Shown: positions 16,727-25,016 of the stretch, piece by piece | Numbering within the stretch: position 1 is the first letter of the stretch | Layout of the letters: every line of letters begins with the position of its first letter | Translations under genes and position numbers: made by a program | The notes under the pieces: model-generated | What the model was told of the DNA's origin: nothing | The model's database searches: none | Seen by the model: the letters and a program-made list of their open reading frames with translations, nothing else | Source: Micromonospora echinospora | Lineage (GTDB): Bacteria > Actinomycetota > Actinomycetes > Mycobacteriales > Micromonosporaceae | Assembly (NCBI RefSeq): GCF_900091495.1 | Contig: NZ_LT607413.1 | Span: 5,843,001 to 5,907,000 of the forward strand | Reading direction: 5' to 3' | DNA: 64,000 bases

Positions 16727-19700
16727 GTGTTACTGGCACGCTCTTTTCGCGGTCGTCGTCACCGCCCTGTCATGTTCGCCGTCTCGGTCGCGCTCGTCGC
16801 AGGTGTGCTGAGCCCCCTACCGGCCGGTGCCGAGCGACCGGCTCCCACCGGCGCGACGCGGATCCTCCCGGTGCCGCAGCAGATCGACTCGCGTCCGGGA
16901 ACCGTGGTGCTGTCCGGTGCCGTCGACGTCGTGGCGGGCGGGTCCGCCGACCCGGCGGCGCGGACGGCGCTGGTGGAACTGCTCGCCGAGCACGGCGTCA
17001 CCGCCCGCGTCGTCCCCGACGGAGACCTGTCGGCACGCGGCCCGATGATCGTTCTGGGCGGACCGGGGGAGACCCCGGTGAGCGCGGACGCGCTGCGCGC
17101 CCTCGGCGTCACCGGCCCGGAGGCGCTGCCCGGTGAAGGGTACGTGCTGGCCGCCGGTCGCGACGGACACGGCCGACAGCGGATCGTGCTGTCCGGGAAG
17201 GATACCGCCGGCACGTTCTACGCCGTGCAGTCGCTCCGGCAACTGCTCGAACGGAAGGGCTCCCGGGTAGCCGTCGACGGCGTGCAGATCCGCGACTGGC
17301 CGGGATACAAGATCCGCGGCGGCATGGAGTCCTTCTACGGCCCGGTGTGGTCGCAGGAGGACCGGCGTTCGCAGATCGAGTTCCTGGCGCGCCACAAGAT
17401 GAACCAGTTCTTCTACGGGCCGGCGGACGACCTGCGTACCGGGTCGAACTGGGACTCGTTGTACGAGGCGGCGGAACTGGCCCGGTTGAAGGAGATCGTC
17501 GACCTGGCGAAGTCCCGCCACGTCGACTTCGTGTACCGGATCTCACCGGAGGCGCCGCTGGCGCCCAACAAGGGGATCTGCCACGTACGCGGGACCGACC
17601 GGGCCAAGCTGCTGGCCCGCTTCGACCAGATGTGGGAGATCGGCGTCCGCAGCTACGTCATCGCCTGGGACGACGTGTCGGGCAACTTCGCCTGTCAGGA
17701 GGACCGGGACGCCTACGGGGGCGACCCGTCGCCGCTGGCGGTGGCCCAGGCCGAGGTCACCAACTTCGTGCAGCAGGAGTTCATCGAGAAGCGCCCCGGG
17801 GCCAGCCGCATGGTGACCGTGCCGACGGAGTACTGGGGCATGACGAAGACGGCGTACACCAACCGCTTCGACGAGCTGGTCAGCACCGACGTCGACCTCT
17901 ACTGGACGGGGCCGGCCGTGGTCCCGTCGAGCATCACCGAAGCCGACCTCCGGGCCGCCCAGGACGTGTGGTCGCGGCACCGGATCATGCTCTGGGACAA
18001 CTACCCGGTCAACGACTACAGCCCCAACCGGCTGCTGCTGGGCCCTCTGGAGAACCGCGACGCCACCATGGCGGACAAGGTCATCGGCATCTCCTTCAAC
18101 GGGCTCGTCACCTTCCAGGAGGCCTCGCAGATCCCCCAAGGCACCCAGGCCGACTACGCCTGGAACCCGGGGGCCTACGACGCGGACCGCTCGTGGACGC
18201 GCACGTTGCAACACCTCGGGGGCGACGCGTACGAGGAGCTGCGGCTCTTCGCCGACAACAACCGGGCCAGCGTCCTCGACCAGAGCGCGCGGCCGGAGTT
18301 CGCCGCGCTCGTCAACCGTCTCATCGCCGACTACCGGGCGGGTCGACCGGTGGACGCCCAGCTCGACCGGGTCGACCGTGAGCTGCGCCGTCTGGAGGAA
18401 CTTCCCGCCGCGCTCCGGGCGAAGCTCGACAACCCGCTCCTGCTCAAGCAGATCGGGCCCTGGCTGGACCGGGTCGGCGTGACCGGTCAGGCCGGACGGG
18501 CGGCGGTGCGCATCCTCCGGGCCCAGGACCGGGGCGCCAGCGAAGCCGCCTGGCTGGCCCGGCGCGACCAGGCAGCCGCCCGTGGCATCCTCGACCGCAC
18601 GTGGCACCAGATCAGCCCCGGGCCGGTCGACGACCTGCTCAGCTTCGCGGCGGCGCAGAACGACGCCTACGTCGGCGACCGCTGGTTCGGTGACCTCGGC
18701 GCCCCCACCGGCGCGCCGGCCGCCGCCGCCGGATCCGGGCTGGGGCTGCTCACCGACCGGCGGGACGACACGGCCTATGTCGCCGCCGGCGCACCACAGG
18801 CCGGTGACGCCGTCACGGTCCCGATCACCAAGCCGCACAAGCTGTCGGCGGTGACGGTGGTGCAGGACGCGACCGCCCCGGCGGACGGCATGATCCAGGC
18901 GCTCGTGGACGGCAGCTGGGTGAACCTCGGGCCGCTCGCCGAGGGGTTCACCAAGGTGCCCGCCAAGGACCTGGCCGCCAGCGCGGTACGGATCCAGTGG
19001 ACGCCCGGCACCGTCGCGCCGCGCGTGTACGAGATCGTCCCGCACTACTCCGACGTGCTCCGTGGCCGACTCTCGGTCGAGCCGTCGGGCGCGCTCGTCG
19101 CACCGGGGGCGACCAAGCGGTTCCAGGTCGCGCTGGAGGTGTTCGCCGAGGACGGGGTGAGCGGACGGGTCACCGCCGCCGGCCCGGACGGCTGGACCAT
19201 CACCCCGGCGACGCAGGTGCTCCGGGCCCGCCCGGACGGGCGGACCATCGTCACCAGCGTGCCGGTCGCCGTCACCGTCCCGGCCGACGCCGCCGAGGAG
19301 CGTCACCAGGTGACGGTGACGTTCCACAAGGACGGCGCGACACCGGTGACGGTGTCGCTGCCGATCGTCGTGGGCGACGGCAGCTACCCGGAGTTCGTGT
19401 CCGGGGCCGACCCGGCCGGCTACTGGAGGTTGGGCGACGCGGCCGGTTCCCGGACCGCCGTCGACAGTGCCACCGACGGGCGTGACGGCACCTACCTGGG
19501 TGCCGAGCCGGGTGTCGAGGGGGTGCTCGCCGGTGACGGCGCGGCCGACGTCGGGGACGGCTACGTCGACGTGCCCCGGGGCCCACGGACCAACCTGAAC
19601 GGGCCGTTCACGTTGGAGGCGTGGGTCAAGCTCGACCTGCTCGTGCCCACGCCGGGGCAGGCGATCATCGAGAGCTACCACACCCCGGCGACCAACGGGT

Positions 19701-20044
19701 ACGTCCTCCGGGCAGAGAACGGTGTCCTGCAGGCGTGGACGCTCGGCGCTCCCGGCAAGGGGCACGGCGTCGTGACCGGTCGCACCCGGCTGACGCCGGA
19801 CCGCTGGCACCACGTCGCCGCCGTGTTCGACGGGTCGCGACTGACCGTGTACCTCGACGGCGTCGCGGACAACAGCGTCGCGACGACGGTCGCCCCGGGC
19901 GTCGGCACGGCGAGCATCAAGCTCGGTGGCCGCGGGGACGACACCTTCCAGCGGCTCCAGGGCGACCTCGACGAGGCGGCGATCTACGATCGCGCGCTGA
20001 CGGCGGCCGAGATCGAGAAGCACTACTTCGCCGGACTGCGGTAG
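16727..20044 (+). CDS. Secreted GH84 beta-N-acetylglucosaminidase with carbohydrate-binding and LamG-like C-terminal domains
   Basis: 1105 residues from GTG 16727 (GTGGAGG 4 bp upstream). A signal peptide (about 1-35) is followed by an N-terminal GH20b-like domain (about 45-165). The GH84 barrel (about 175-480) has the paired catalytic Asp315-Asp316 in IAWDDVSGNF, the substrate-assisted pair of hyaluronidase-type hexosaminidases/O-GlcNAcases. Then come a helical spacer, a discoidin-like beta domain (about 645-765), an NEW3-type beta domain (about 785-890) and a concanavalin-like LamG domain (about 895-1105, with AGYWRLGDAAGS and WHHVAAVFDG). It removes terminal GlcNAc from glycans outside the cell and feeds the adjacent importer. 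Codon 2 is TTA, the rare leucine codon read by the bldA tRNA in streptomycetes. Confidence 0.9.
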   Translation: MLLARSFRGRRHRPVMFAVSVALVAGVLSPLPAGAERPAPTGATRILPVPQQIDSRPGTVVLSGAVDVVAGGSADPAARTALVELLAEHGVTARVVPDGDLSARGPMIVLGGPGETPVSADALRALGVTGPEALPGEGYVLAAGRDGHGRQRIVLSGKDTAGTFYAVQSLRQLLERKGSRVAVDGVQIRDWPGYKIRGGMESFYGPVWSQEDRRSQIEFLARHKMNQFFYGPADDLRTGSNWDSLYEAAELARLKEIVDLAKSRHVDFVYRISPEAPLAPNKGICHVRGTDRAKLLARFDQMWEIGVRSYVIAWDDVSGNFACQEDRDAYGGDPSPLAVAQAEVTNFVQQEFIEKRPGASRMVTVPTEYWGMTKTAYTNRFDELVSTDVDLYWTGPAVVPSSITEADLRAAQDVWSRHRIMLWDNYPVNDYSPNRLLLGPLENRDATMADKVIGISFNGLVTFQEASQIPQGTQADYAWNPGAYDADRSWTRTLQHLGGDAYEELRLFADNNRASVLDQSARPEFAALVNRLIADYRAGRPVDAQLDRVDRELRRLEELPAALRAKLDNPLLLKQIGPWLDRVGVTGQAGRAAVRILRAQDRGASEAAWLARRDQAAARGILDRTWHQISPGPVDDLLSFAAAQNDAYVGDRWFGDLGAPTGAPAAAAGSGLGLLTDRRDDTAYVAAGAPQAGDAVTVPITKPHKLSAVTVVQDATAPADGMIQALVDGSWVNLGPLAEGFTKVPAKDLAASAVRIQWTPGTVAPRVYEIVPHYSDVLRGRLSVEPSGALVAPGATKRFQVALEVFAEDGVSGRVTAAGPDGWTITPATQVLRARPDGRTIVTSVPVAVTVPADAAEERHQVTVTFHKDGATPVTVSLPIVVGDGSYPEFVSGADPAGYWRLGDAAGSRTAVDSATDGRDGTYLGAEPGVEGVLAGDGAADVGDGYVDVPRGPRTNLNGPFTLEAWVKLDLLVPTPGQAIIESYHTPATNGYVLRAENGVLQAWTLGAPGKGHGVVTGRTRLTPDRWHHVAAVFDGSRLTVYLDGVADNSVATTVAPGVGTASIKLGGRGDDTFQRLQGDLDEAAIYDRALTAAEIEKHYFAGLR

Positions 20045-20053
20045 CCATCCCCA

Positions 20054-20101
20054 CCAGATGCGCGTCAGCCGCCCTGCGGCGGGGGGCTGACGTGCATCTG
20101 G
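20054..20101. terminator. Bidirectional terminator overlapping the end of the GntR gene
   Basis: CCAGATGCGCGTCAGCC (20054-20070) pairs with GGCTGACGTGCATCTGG (20085-20101): 17-bp arms with one mismatch and a 14-nt loop. It sits between the convergent GH84 and GntR genes, and the right arm codes for the last residues of the regulator. Confidence 0.7.
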
Positions 20102-20838
20102 ATGGCGTAGCGGTCGCCGCGGTAGAGCGACCGCCCGTACTCCACGACCTTGCCCATGTTGTCGACGGAGATGCGCTCGATCAGGAAGGCCGGGGTGTCC
20201 TCGGCGACCTCGAGGCGCTTCGCCTCGGTGGCGGTCAGCCGCGCGATGGTGACGACCTGCCGGGCGGATTCGAGCCGGACCCCGAAGACGCGGCCGAGGA
20301 CGTCGTAGAGCGAGTCGTCGCGTCCCAGCACGTCGAGCAGGGTGGGGAAGCGCGCGGCGGCGAGGTTGGTCCGTTCCAGGGCCATCGGGATCCCGTCGGC
20401 CGTGCGGATCCGCTCGATGTAGTGGGTCGGCTCGCCGGGAGCGATGTCGAGGTTGGCGGCGACCGTGCGGGTGGCCGGGCGGGTGCGGCCACGGTAGCTC
20501 TTGGCGCCCGGCGTCATGCCGCGGATCCGCATGTCCTCGCTGAAGGAGCGGAAGATCTCCGAGTGGGTCAGGGTCGGGTGCTGCACGAAGGTGCCGCGTC
20601 CGGGCACCCGGCGCACCATCCCCTTGCTCTCCAACGCGTCGATGGCGCCCCGGACGGTCATCCGGGCCACCGCGAAGCGCTCGGCGAGGACCCGTTCGGA
20701 GGGGAGGAGCGCGCCGTCTCGGGAGTCCAGGACCAGGGCGGTGAGCACGTCGGTGATGTGCTTGCCCTTGCCGCGGTTCTGCTCCGCCAGCAACGATTCG
20801 AGCGTTCCGTCGCTCGGCTCGTGTCGCGTCCGTGGCAC
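20065..20838 (-). CDS. GntR-family regulator, HutC/DasR type (wHTH + UTRA)
   Basis: 257 residues from GTG 20838. The N-terminal winged helix (about 28-95) has LPSERVLAERFAVARMTVRGAIDALESKG, with wing VRRVPGRGTFV. The remainder is a UTRA effector domain (LERTNLAAARFPTLL, LLIERISVDNMGKVVEYGRSLYRGDRY). UTRA regulators of this group sense phosphorylated sugars, commonly GlcNAc-6-P or GlcN-6-P. It is divergent from the sugar-transport operon with a dre-like operator between them, so autorepression and repression of the operon are likely. The first 25 residues (MPRTRHEPSDGTLESLLAEQ) are an extra polar extension. Confidence 0.88.
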   Translation of the reverse strand: MPRTRHEPSDGTLESLLAEQNRGKGKHITDVLTALVLDSRDGALLPSERVLAERFAVARMTVRGAIDALESKGMVRRVPGRGTFVQHPTLTHSEIFRSFSEDMRIRGMTPGAKSYRGRTRPATRTVAANLDIAPGEPTHYIERIRTADGIPMALERTNLAAARFPTLLDVLGRDDSLYDVLGRVFGVRLESARQVVTIARLTATEAKRLEVAEDTPAFLIERISVDNMGKVVEYGRSLYRGDRYAIQMHVSPPPQGG

Positions 20839-20922
20839 GACTCGGTTCTCCCTTCCCCGCTGTTGACGCCATCGTACGGGCAGTTCGTGGTTCCCAGGGG
20901 GAGGCCGACTACCCGTTGACCG

Positions 20923-20939
20923 CCGGTCTATACCAGTAT
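20923..20939. promoter_or_regulatory. dre-like GntR operator (site 2) over the transport-operon promoter
   Basis: CCGGTCTATACCAGTAT is an imperfect palindrome matching ACTGGTCTAGACCAGT in 13 of 16 positions. It lies directly after TTGACC (20916-20921) and ahead of a weak -10 (TATTAC at 20937), 58 bp before the binding-protein start. A repressor there would block the polymerase. Confidence 0.65.
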
Positions 20940-20996
20940 TACAGTCGAGCTCCCCGCCGGTCCGACGGGGTGGTCGCGACGACGATCGGAGACGTG

Positions 20997-22262
20997 ATGA
21001 CCAGGAAATACGGTGTGTGGGGAGCGGCGGCGGTGCTCACCGTCAGCCTCGCCGCGTGCGCGCCCGGCAGCGGGGACGGCGGCGACGCCGTCAACCTGAA
21101 GGTCTGGGGATGGCGGCAGGAGGACGTCGCCGCGTACAACAAGATCTTCCAGATCTACGAGGACGCCCACCCCGGCGTGACAGTGGAGTACGTCCCCTAC
21201 AAGAACACCGAGTACGACACCATCCTCAAGACCGGGCTGACCGACGCCAACGGCCCGGACGTGGCGCAGCTGCGCTCCTACGGCCTGCTCCAGCCGCTGG
21301 TCGCCGCCGGTGGCCTGGTGCCCCTCGACGACGTCAAGGAGTTGGGCGGCTTCCCGGAACCGGTCCTCGACGGCGCCCGGGGCGAGAGCGACGAGAAGGT
21401 CTACGGCGTCCCGTTCGCCCTCCAGACCCTGCACGTGATCTACAACCAGAAGCTCTTCGAGGACAACGGCATCACCGCCCCCACCACCTGGGCGGACATG
21501 ATCGCGGCGTTCGACAAGCTGAAGAGCGCCAAGGTCATCCCGCTGGCGAGCACGGTCACCGACACCTGGATGCTGCCGATCCAGCACGAGATCTTCGGGG
21601 CCACCACGTACGGCGGCCCCGACTACCTCGACAAGATGCTCACCGGCGGGGCGAAGTTCACCGACGGGCCCTGGGTGAAGTCGCTCGAGACCTGGAAGAG
21701 CACCGACAAGTACTGGGCGCCGCAGTCGTCCGGGATGAGCTACGCCGACGCGCAGGCGCTCTTCACCGCCGGCCGGGCCGCGATGTTCCCCGGCGGCATC
21801 TGGGAGCTCGCCGTGTTCCAGAAGGCCAACCCCGACCTGAAGATGGGCATCTTCAACGTGCCGCCCGCCCCCGGGGCGCCGGTCGACAAGACCCTCGTCC
21901 CCGGCTACGTCGACGGGTCGTTCGGGGTTTCGGCGAAGTCCGCCAAGCGCGAGGCGGCGCTGGACCTGGTGCGGTGGATGGCGTCGGAGGAGTTCGGCCG
22001 GGCGTACTCCGACGAGCTGCGGCAGATCTCGGCGGTGCCCGGCGTCCAGCCGAAGGACGACCTCCTGGCCCAGGCGTTGCGGACGTACCAGGAGAACCCG
22101 AGCCCGTACGTCACCTACGCGTACTTCTCCGGTGGAACGCCGACCGCGTGGGACCTCGCCTCGGCGGCGTTCTCCGACTACCTGCTCGGGCGACGCACCG
22201 CCGCCGACGCGGCCGGACACATCCAGCGGGGGGTCGACCAGTGGTTCCGGCCCAGGAACTGA
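20997..22262 (+). CDS. Sugar ABC importer, family 1 substrate-binding lipoprotein
   Basis: 421 residues from ATG 20997. The signal peptide carries a lipobox VSLAAC. The mature part has the family 1 extracellular solute-binding pattern: LKVWGWRQEDVAAYNKIFQIYEDAHPGVTVEYVPY, DVAQLRSYGLLQPL, VYGVPFALQTLHVIYNQKLFEDNG and GRAAMFPGGIWEL. It captures a mono- or oligosaccharide, probably GlcNAc-containing given the GH84 and kinase neighbours. First gene of a seven-or-fewer-gene operon running to 26978. A hairpin straddles its stop and the next gene's start, commonly a device that lets the binding protein be made in excess. Confidence 0.88.
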   Translation: MTRKYGVWGAAAVLTVSLAACAPGSGDGGDAVNLKVWGWRQEDVAAYNKIFQIYEDAHPGVTVEYVPYKNTEYDTILKTGLTDANGPDVAQLRSYGLLQPLVAAGGLVPLDDVKELGGFPEPVLDGARGESDEKVYGVPFALQTLHVIYNQKLFEDNGITAPTTWADMIAAFDKLKSAKVIPLASTVTDTWMLPIQHEIFGATTYGGPDYLDKMLTGGAKFTDGPWVKSLETWKSTDKYWAPQSSGMSYADAQALFTAGRAAMFPGGIWELAVFQKANPDLKMGIFNVPPAPGAPVDKTLVPGYVDGSFGVSAKSAKREAALDLVRWMASEEFGRAYSDELRQISAVPGVQPKDDLLAQALRTYQENPSPYVTYAYFSGGTPTAWDLASAAFSDYLLGRRTAADAAGHIQRGVDQWFRPRN

Positions 22263-23191
22263 CCGTCCGTCCCACCCGGCGGCGTCGCCGCCAGGTGGGA
22301 CGGACCGCGCCGGGGTGGATCGCGGCGTTCTGCCTGCCGGCCTTCGTCCTCTACGGGCTCTTCCTCGTGGTGCCCCTGCTCACCGCCTTCTACTACGGCT
22401 TCTTCCGCTGGGAGGGCACCCGCCAGGGGGAGTTCGTCGGGATCGGCAACTACCAGGAGATCCTCACCCGCTATCCGCTCAGCGACCAGATCTCCGCCGC
22501 GCTCGGGCACAACGTGCTCTTCTTCGTCGGCACCATGGCCATCCAGAACACCGTCGGGTTGGGCCTGGCCGTGCTCCTGCACCGCAGCCCCCGGGGGAAG
22601 CGGTTGTTCCAGACCCTCTTCTCGCTGCCCTACCTGATCAGTCCGCTGATCGTCGGCTACATCTGGTCGCTCCTGCTCAGCCCCACCTTCGGTCCGATCA
22701 ACGTCGCGCTCAGGGGGGTCGGCCTGGACTCGTGGGCACGTCCGTGGCTCGGCGAGCCGGACACCGCGCTGCCGGTGCTGATCCTGGTCAACGCCTGGCA
22801 GTGGGTCGGCGGGCCGATGCTCATCTTCGGCGCCGCCCTGGCCGGTGTCCCGCGCGAGCTGGAGGAGGCCGCCGCCATGGACGGCGCGTCGGCCACCCGG
22901 ACCTTCTGGAGCGTCCGGTTCCCGCTGCTGATGCCGGCGGTCGGGGTGATCACCGTGCTGACCTTCATCGGCTGCTTCAACATCTTCGACCTCGTCTACG
23001 CGCTGGGCGGATCCGACGGCGGACCCGGCGGCGCCATGGACGTGCTGGGCCTGCTCTACTACCGGACCGCCTTCCAGGGCGGCAGCAACGCGATCGGAGA
23101 GTCCTCGGCGTTGGCCATGCTCATCTTCGTGCTCATCTTCGGGATCTCCGTCGCCCTGGAGCGGGTGCTCCGTCGCCGGGAGGTCACGTGA
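22241..23191 (+). CDS. Sugar ABC importer permease (MalF-like)
   Basis: GTG 22241, overlapping the binding-protein gene by 22 bp, has AGCGGGGGG upstream and gives 316 residues; GTG 22295 is an alternative with no ribosome site. Six membrane segments begin at WIAAFCLPAFVLYGLFLVVPLL. The ATPase-docking EAA loop reads ELEEAAAMDGASATRTFWSVRFPLLMP (about 205-230), as in carbohydrate-uptake family 1 permeases. The N-terminal arginine-rich stretch is encoded by the long hairpin at 22267-22303. Confidence 0.88.
   Translation: MVPAQELTVRPTRRRRRQVGRTAPGWIAAFCLPAFVLYGLFLVVPLLTAFYYGFFRWEGTRQGEFVGIGNYQEILTRYPLSDQISAALGHNVLFFVGTMAIQNTVGLGLAVLLHRSPRGKRLFQTLFSLPYLISPLIVGYIWSLLLSPTFGPINVALRGVGLDSWARPWLGEPDTALPVLILVNAWQWVGGPMLIFGAALAGVPRELEEAAAMDGASATRTFWSVRFPLLMPAVGVITVLTFIGCFNIFDLVYALGGSDGGPGGAMDVLGLLYYRTAFQGGSNAIGESSALAMLIFVLIFGISVALERVLRRREVT
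22267..22303. repeat. Stem-loop at the binding-protein/permease junction
   Basis: CCGTCCCACC (22267-22276) pairs with 22294-22303, and GGCGGCG/CGCCGCC pair inside, making a stem of about 17 bp just after the binding-protein stop and within the permease 5' coding end. Likely protects the upstream mRNA or limits permease translation. Confidence 0.6.
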
Positions 23192-24084
23192 GCGCCCTGC
23201 TGACCACCCCCCGTCGCACGCCGCCGGCCACCGGCGGCTCTCCACGCCCGGGGGCCACCCGCCCCCGGTCGCTGACCCGGAGCATCGGCGTCCAGGTCGT
23301 GCTCTGGACGTACGCGGCAGTCGCCTTCGGTCCGCTGCTGCTGGTGCTGATCGGCTCGTTCCGGTCCAACGCGGACATCCTCCGCGCGCCGGTCGGGCTG
23401 CCCAGCTCGTTCGACGTCAGCAACTACACCCGTGCCTGGGAGACCGCGTCGATCTCGACGTACTTCCTCAACTCCCTGGCTGTCACGGCCGCCTCGGTGG
23501 TGCTGTGCGTAAGCGTGTCGGCGCTGGCCGCCTACGCCCTGTCCCGGTGGCGGTTCCGGGGGCGCGCCCTGCTGGCGGCGTTCTTCCTGTCGGGACTGAT
23601 GATCCCGGCGAAGCTCGGCCTGCTGCCGGTGTTCTACATGTTCCAGTCGATGAACCTGATCGACAGCCGGATCGGGCTGGTGCTGCTCTACGCGGCCAGC
23701 GGCGTCCCGTTCTCCGTCTTCGTGATCATGGGCTTCATGCGGGGGCTCCCCGGGGAACTGGAGGAGGCCGCGCGGATCGACGGCGCGCACGAGGGACGCC
23801 TGTTCGTGTCGATCGTGCTGCCCCTGATGCGTCCGGCGCTCGCGGTGGTGACCGTCTTCCAGTTCGCGCCGACCTGGAACGACTTCTTCTATCCGCTGGT
23901 GCTGCTGCGCAGCAGCGAGAAGTACACCATCCCGGTCGGGCTGACCCGCTTCTTCGGCGAGTTCGCCGCCGATCGCGGCACCCTGTTCGCCGGGCTCGTG
24001 ATCGCGCTGGTCCCGTTGGCCGTGGTGTTCGCGCTGGCCACCCGGCAGATCGTCGCCGGCCTGACCGCCGGGATGTCGAAATGA
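23188..24084 (+). CDS. Sugar ABC importer permease (MalG-like)
   Basis: 298 residues from GTG 23188, overlapping the previous stop by 4 bp (GTGA). A polar Pro/Arg-rich tail of about 30 residues precedes six membrane segments. The EAA loop is ELEEAARIDGAHEGRLFVSIVLPLMRPALA. No ATPase gene is present in the operon. In actinomycetes such importers commonly share the multitasking ATPase MsiK encoded elsewhere; that is family knowledge, not seen here. Confidence 0.88.
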   Translation: MSALLTTPRRTPPATGGSPRPGATRPRSLTRSIGVQVVLWTYAAVAFGPLLLVLIGSFRSNADILRAPVGLPSSFDVSNYTRAWETASISTYFLNSLAVTAASVVLCVSVSALAAYALSRWRFRGRALLAAFFLSGLMIPAKLGLLPVFYMFQSMNLIDSRIGLVLLYAASGVPFSVFVIMGFMRGLPGELEEAARIDGAHEGRLFVSIVLPLMRPALAVVTVFQFAPTWNDFFYPLVLLRSSEKYTIPVGLTRFFGEFAADRGTLFAGLVIALVPLAVVFALATRQIVAGLTAGMSK

Positions 24085-25016
24085 CCGTGACGATCACCAT
24101 CGACGGCGGGAAGTCGCAGCTCAGGATGCTGCTGCGCACGCCCACGGGCCGTCAGCTCGGGGTCGGGCCCGGCTTCTCCTACCGGCCCCACGAGGACGGC
24201 GTCGACCGGATCCTGGCCGCCGTCCGCGACGCCGCGGCCACCATCGCCCTTCCCGAGCGGGTGGCGGGTGTGGTCGCCGGTCTGACCGGCGTACCGGGCG
24301 AGGACGCCGAGCGCCGACGCCTCGCCCACGCCCTCACCGGGCTCCTCGGCGGCCCGGCCGTGGTCGTCGAGGACAGCGTCCTCGCCCACGCCGGTGCCCT
24401 CGGCGGTGCCGGCGTGGTCCTGTGCGTCGGCACCGGGACGACGGTCCTGGCGGTGGCCGCCGACGGCGTCCACGCCAGGCTGGACGGCTGGGGCCCGCAT
24501 CTCGGCGACCGGGGCAGCGCGTACGCCGTCGGGCTGGCCGGGATGCGCGCCGCCACCGCCGCGTACGACCGCACCGGCCCGGGAACCGAGCTGGCCGACC
24601 GCCTCGTCGCGGCGCTCGGTGGCCGCGACCTGGCGGCGCTCCAGCGCTACTACCGGGATCCGGATCTCGTCCCCCGGACCGCCGCCTTCGCCGTCGACGT
24701 CCTCGACGCCGCCGACCGGGCCGACCCGGTGGCCGGCCGGATCTGCGCCGGTGCGGCGACCGACCTCGCGGACGCGGCGCAGGCGGCGACCGCGCGGCTC
24801 GGTCTCGACGGGGCGGAGCGCCGGGTGTCGTACAGCGGACGGCTCCTGGCTGCGGGGAACGTCCTGCACCGGGCGTTGTCGGCGGAACTCGCCGCCCGGG
24901 GGCTGCCGCTGGTCGCTCCCCGGGCGGAACCGCTCGACGGCGGGCCCACGCTGCTGGACGGCACCGGGCCCTACGCCCGCCTGCTGGCAGACCAGAGTCC
25001 GGGCGGTGTCGCATGA
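24081..25016 (+). CDS. BadF/BadG/BcrA/BcrD-type kinase, probable N-acetylhexosamine kinase
   Basis: 311 residues from ATG 24081, overlapping the permease stop (ATGA). The ASKHA nucleotide-binding fold is clear: ITIDGGKSQLRMLL (phosphate 1 loop), VVVEDSVLAHAGAL, VVLCVGTGTTVLAV (phosphate 2) and WGPHLGDRGSAYAVG, the last being diagnostic of the GlcNAc kinase branch. It phosphorylates an incoming amino sugar in the cytoplasm. Coupling to the importer fits this. Whether the substrate is GlcNAc, MurNAc or another hexosamine cannot be settled. Confidence 0.82.
   Translation: MTVTITIDGGKSQLRMLLRTPTGRQLGVGPGFSYRPHEDGVDRILAAVRDAAATIALPERVAGVVAGLTGVPGEDAERRRLAHALTGLLGGPAVVVEDSVLAHAGALGGAGVVLCVGTGTTVLAVAADGVHARLDGWGPHLGDRGSAYAVGLAGMRAATAAYDRTGPGTELADRLVAALGGRDLAALQRYYRDPDLVPRTAAFAVDVLDAADRADPVAGRICAGAATDLADAAQAATARLGLDGAERRVSYSGRLLAAGNVLHRALSAELAARGLPLVAPRAEPLDGGPTLLDGTGPYARLLADQSPGGVA

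Noticed and set aside
16554..16811. 85-codon frame upstream of GH84
   Set aside because: Overlaps the GH84 signal peptide in another frame, no ribosome site, no resemblance to known proteins.
17543..20872. 1109-codon minus-strand frame opposite GH84 and GntR
   Set aside because: It crosses two recognised genes on either strand and shows no domain; shadow frame.
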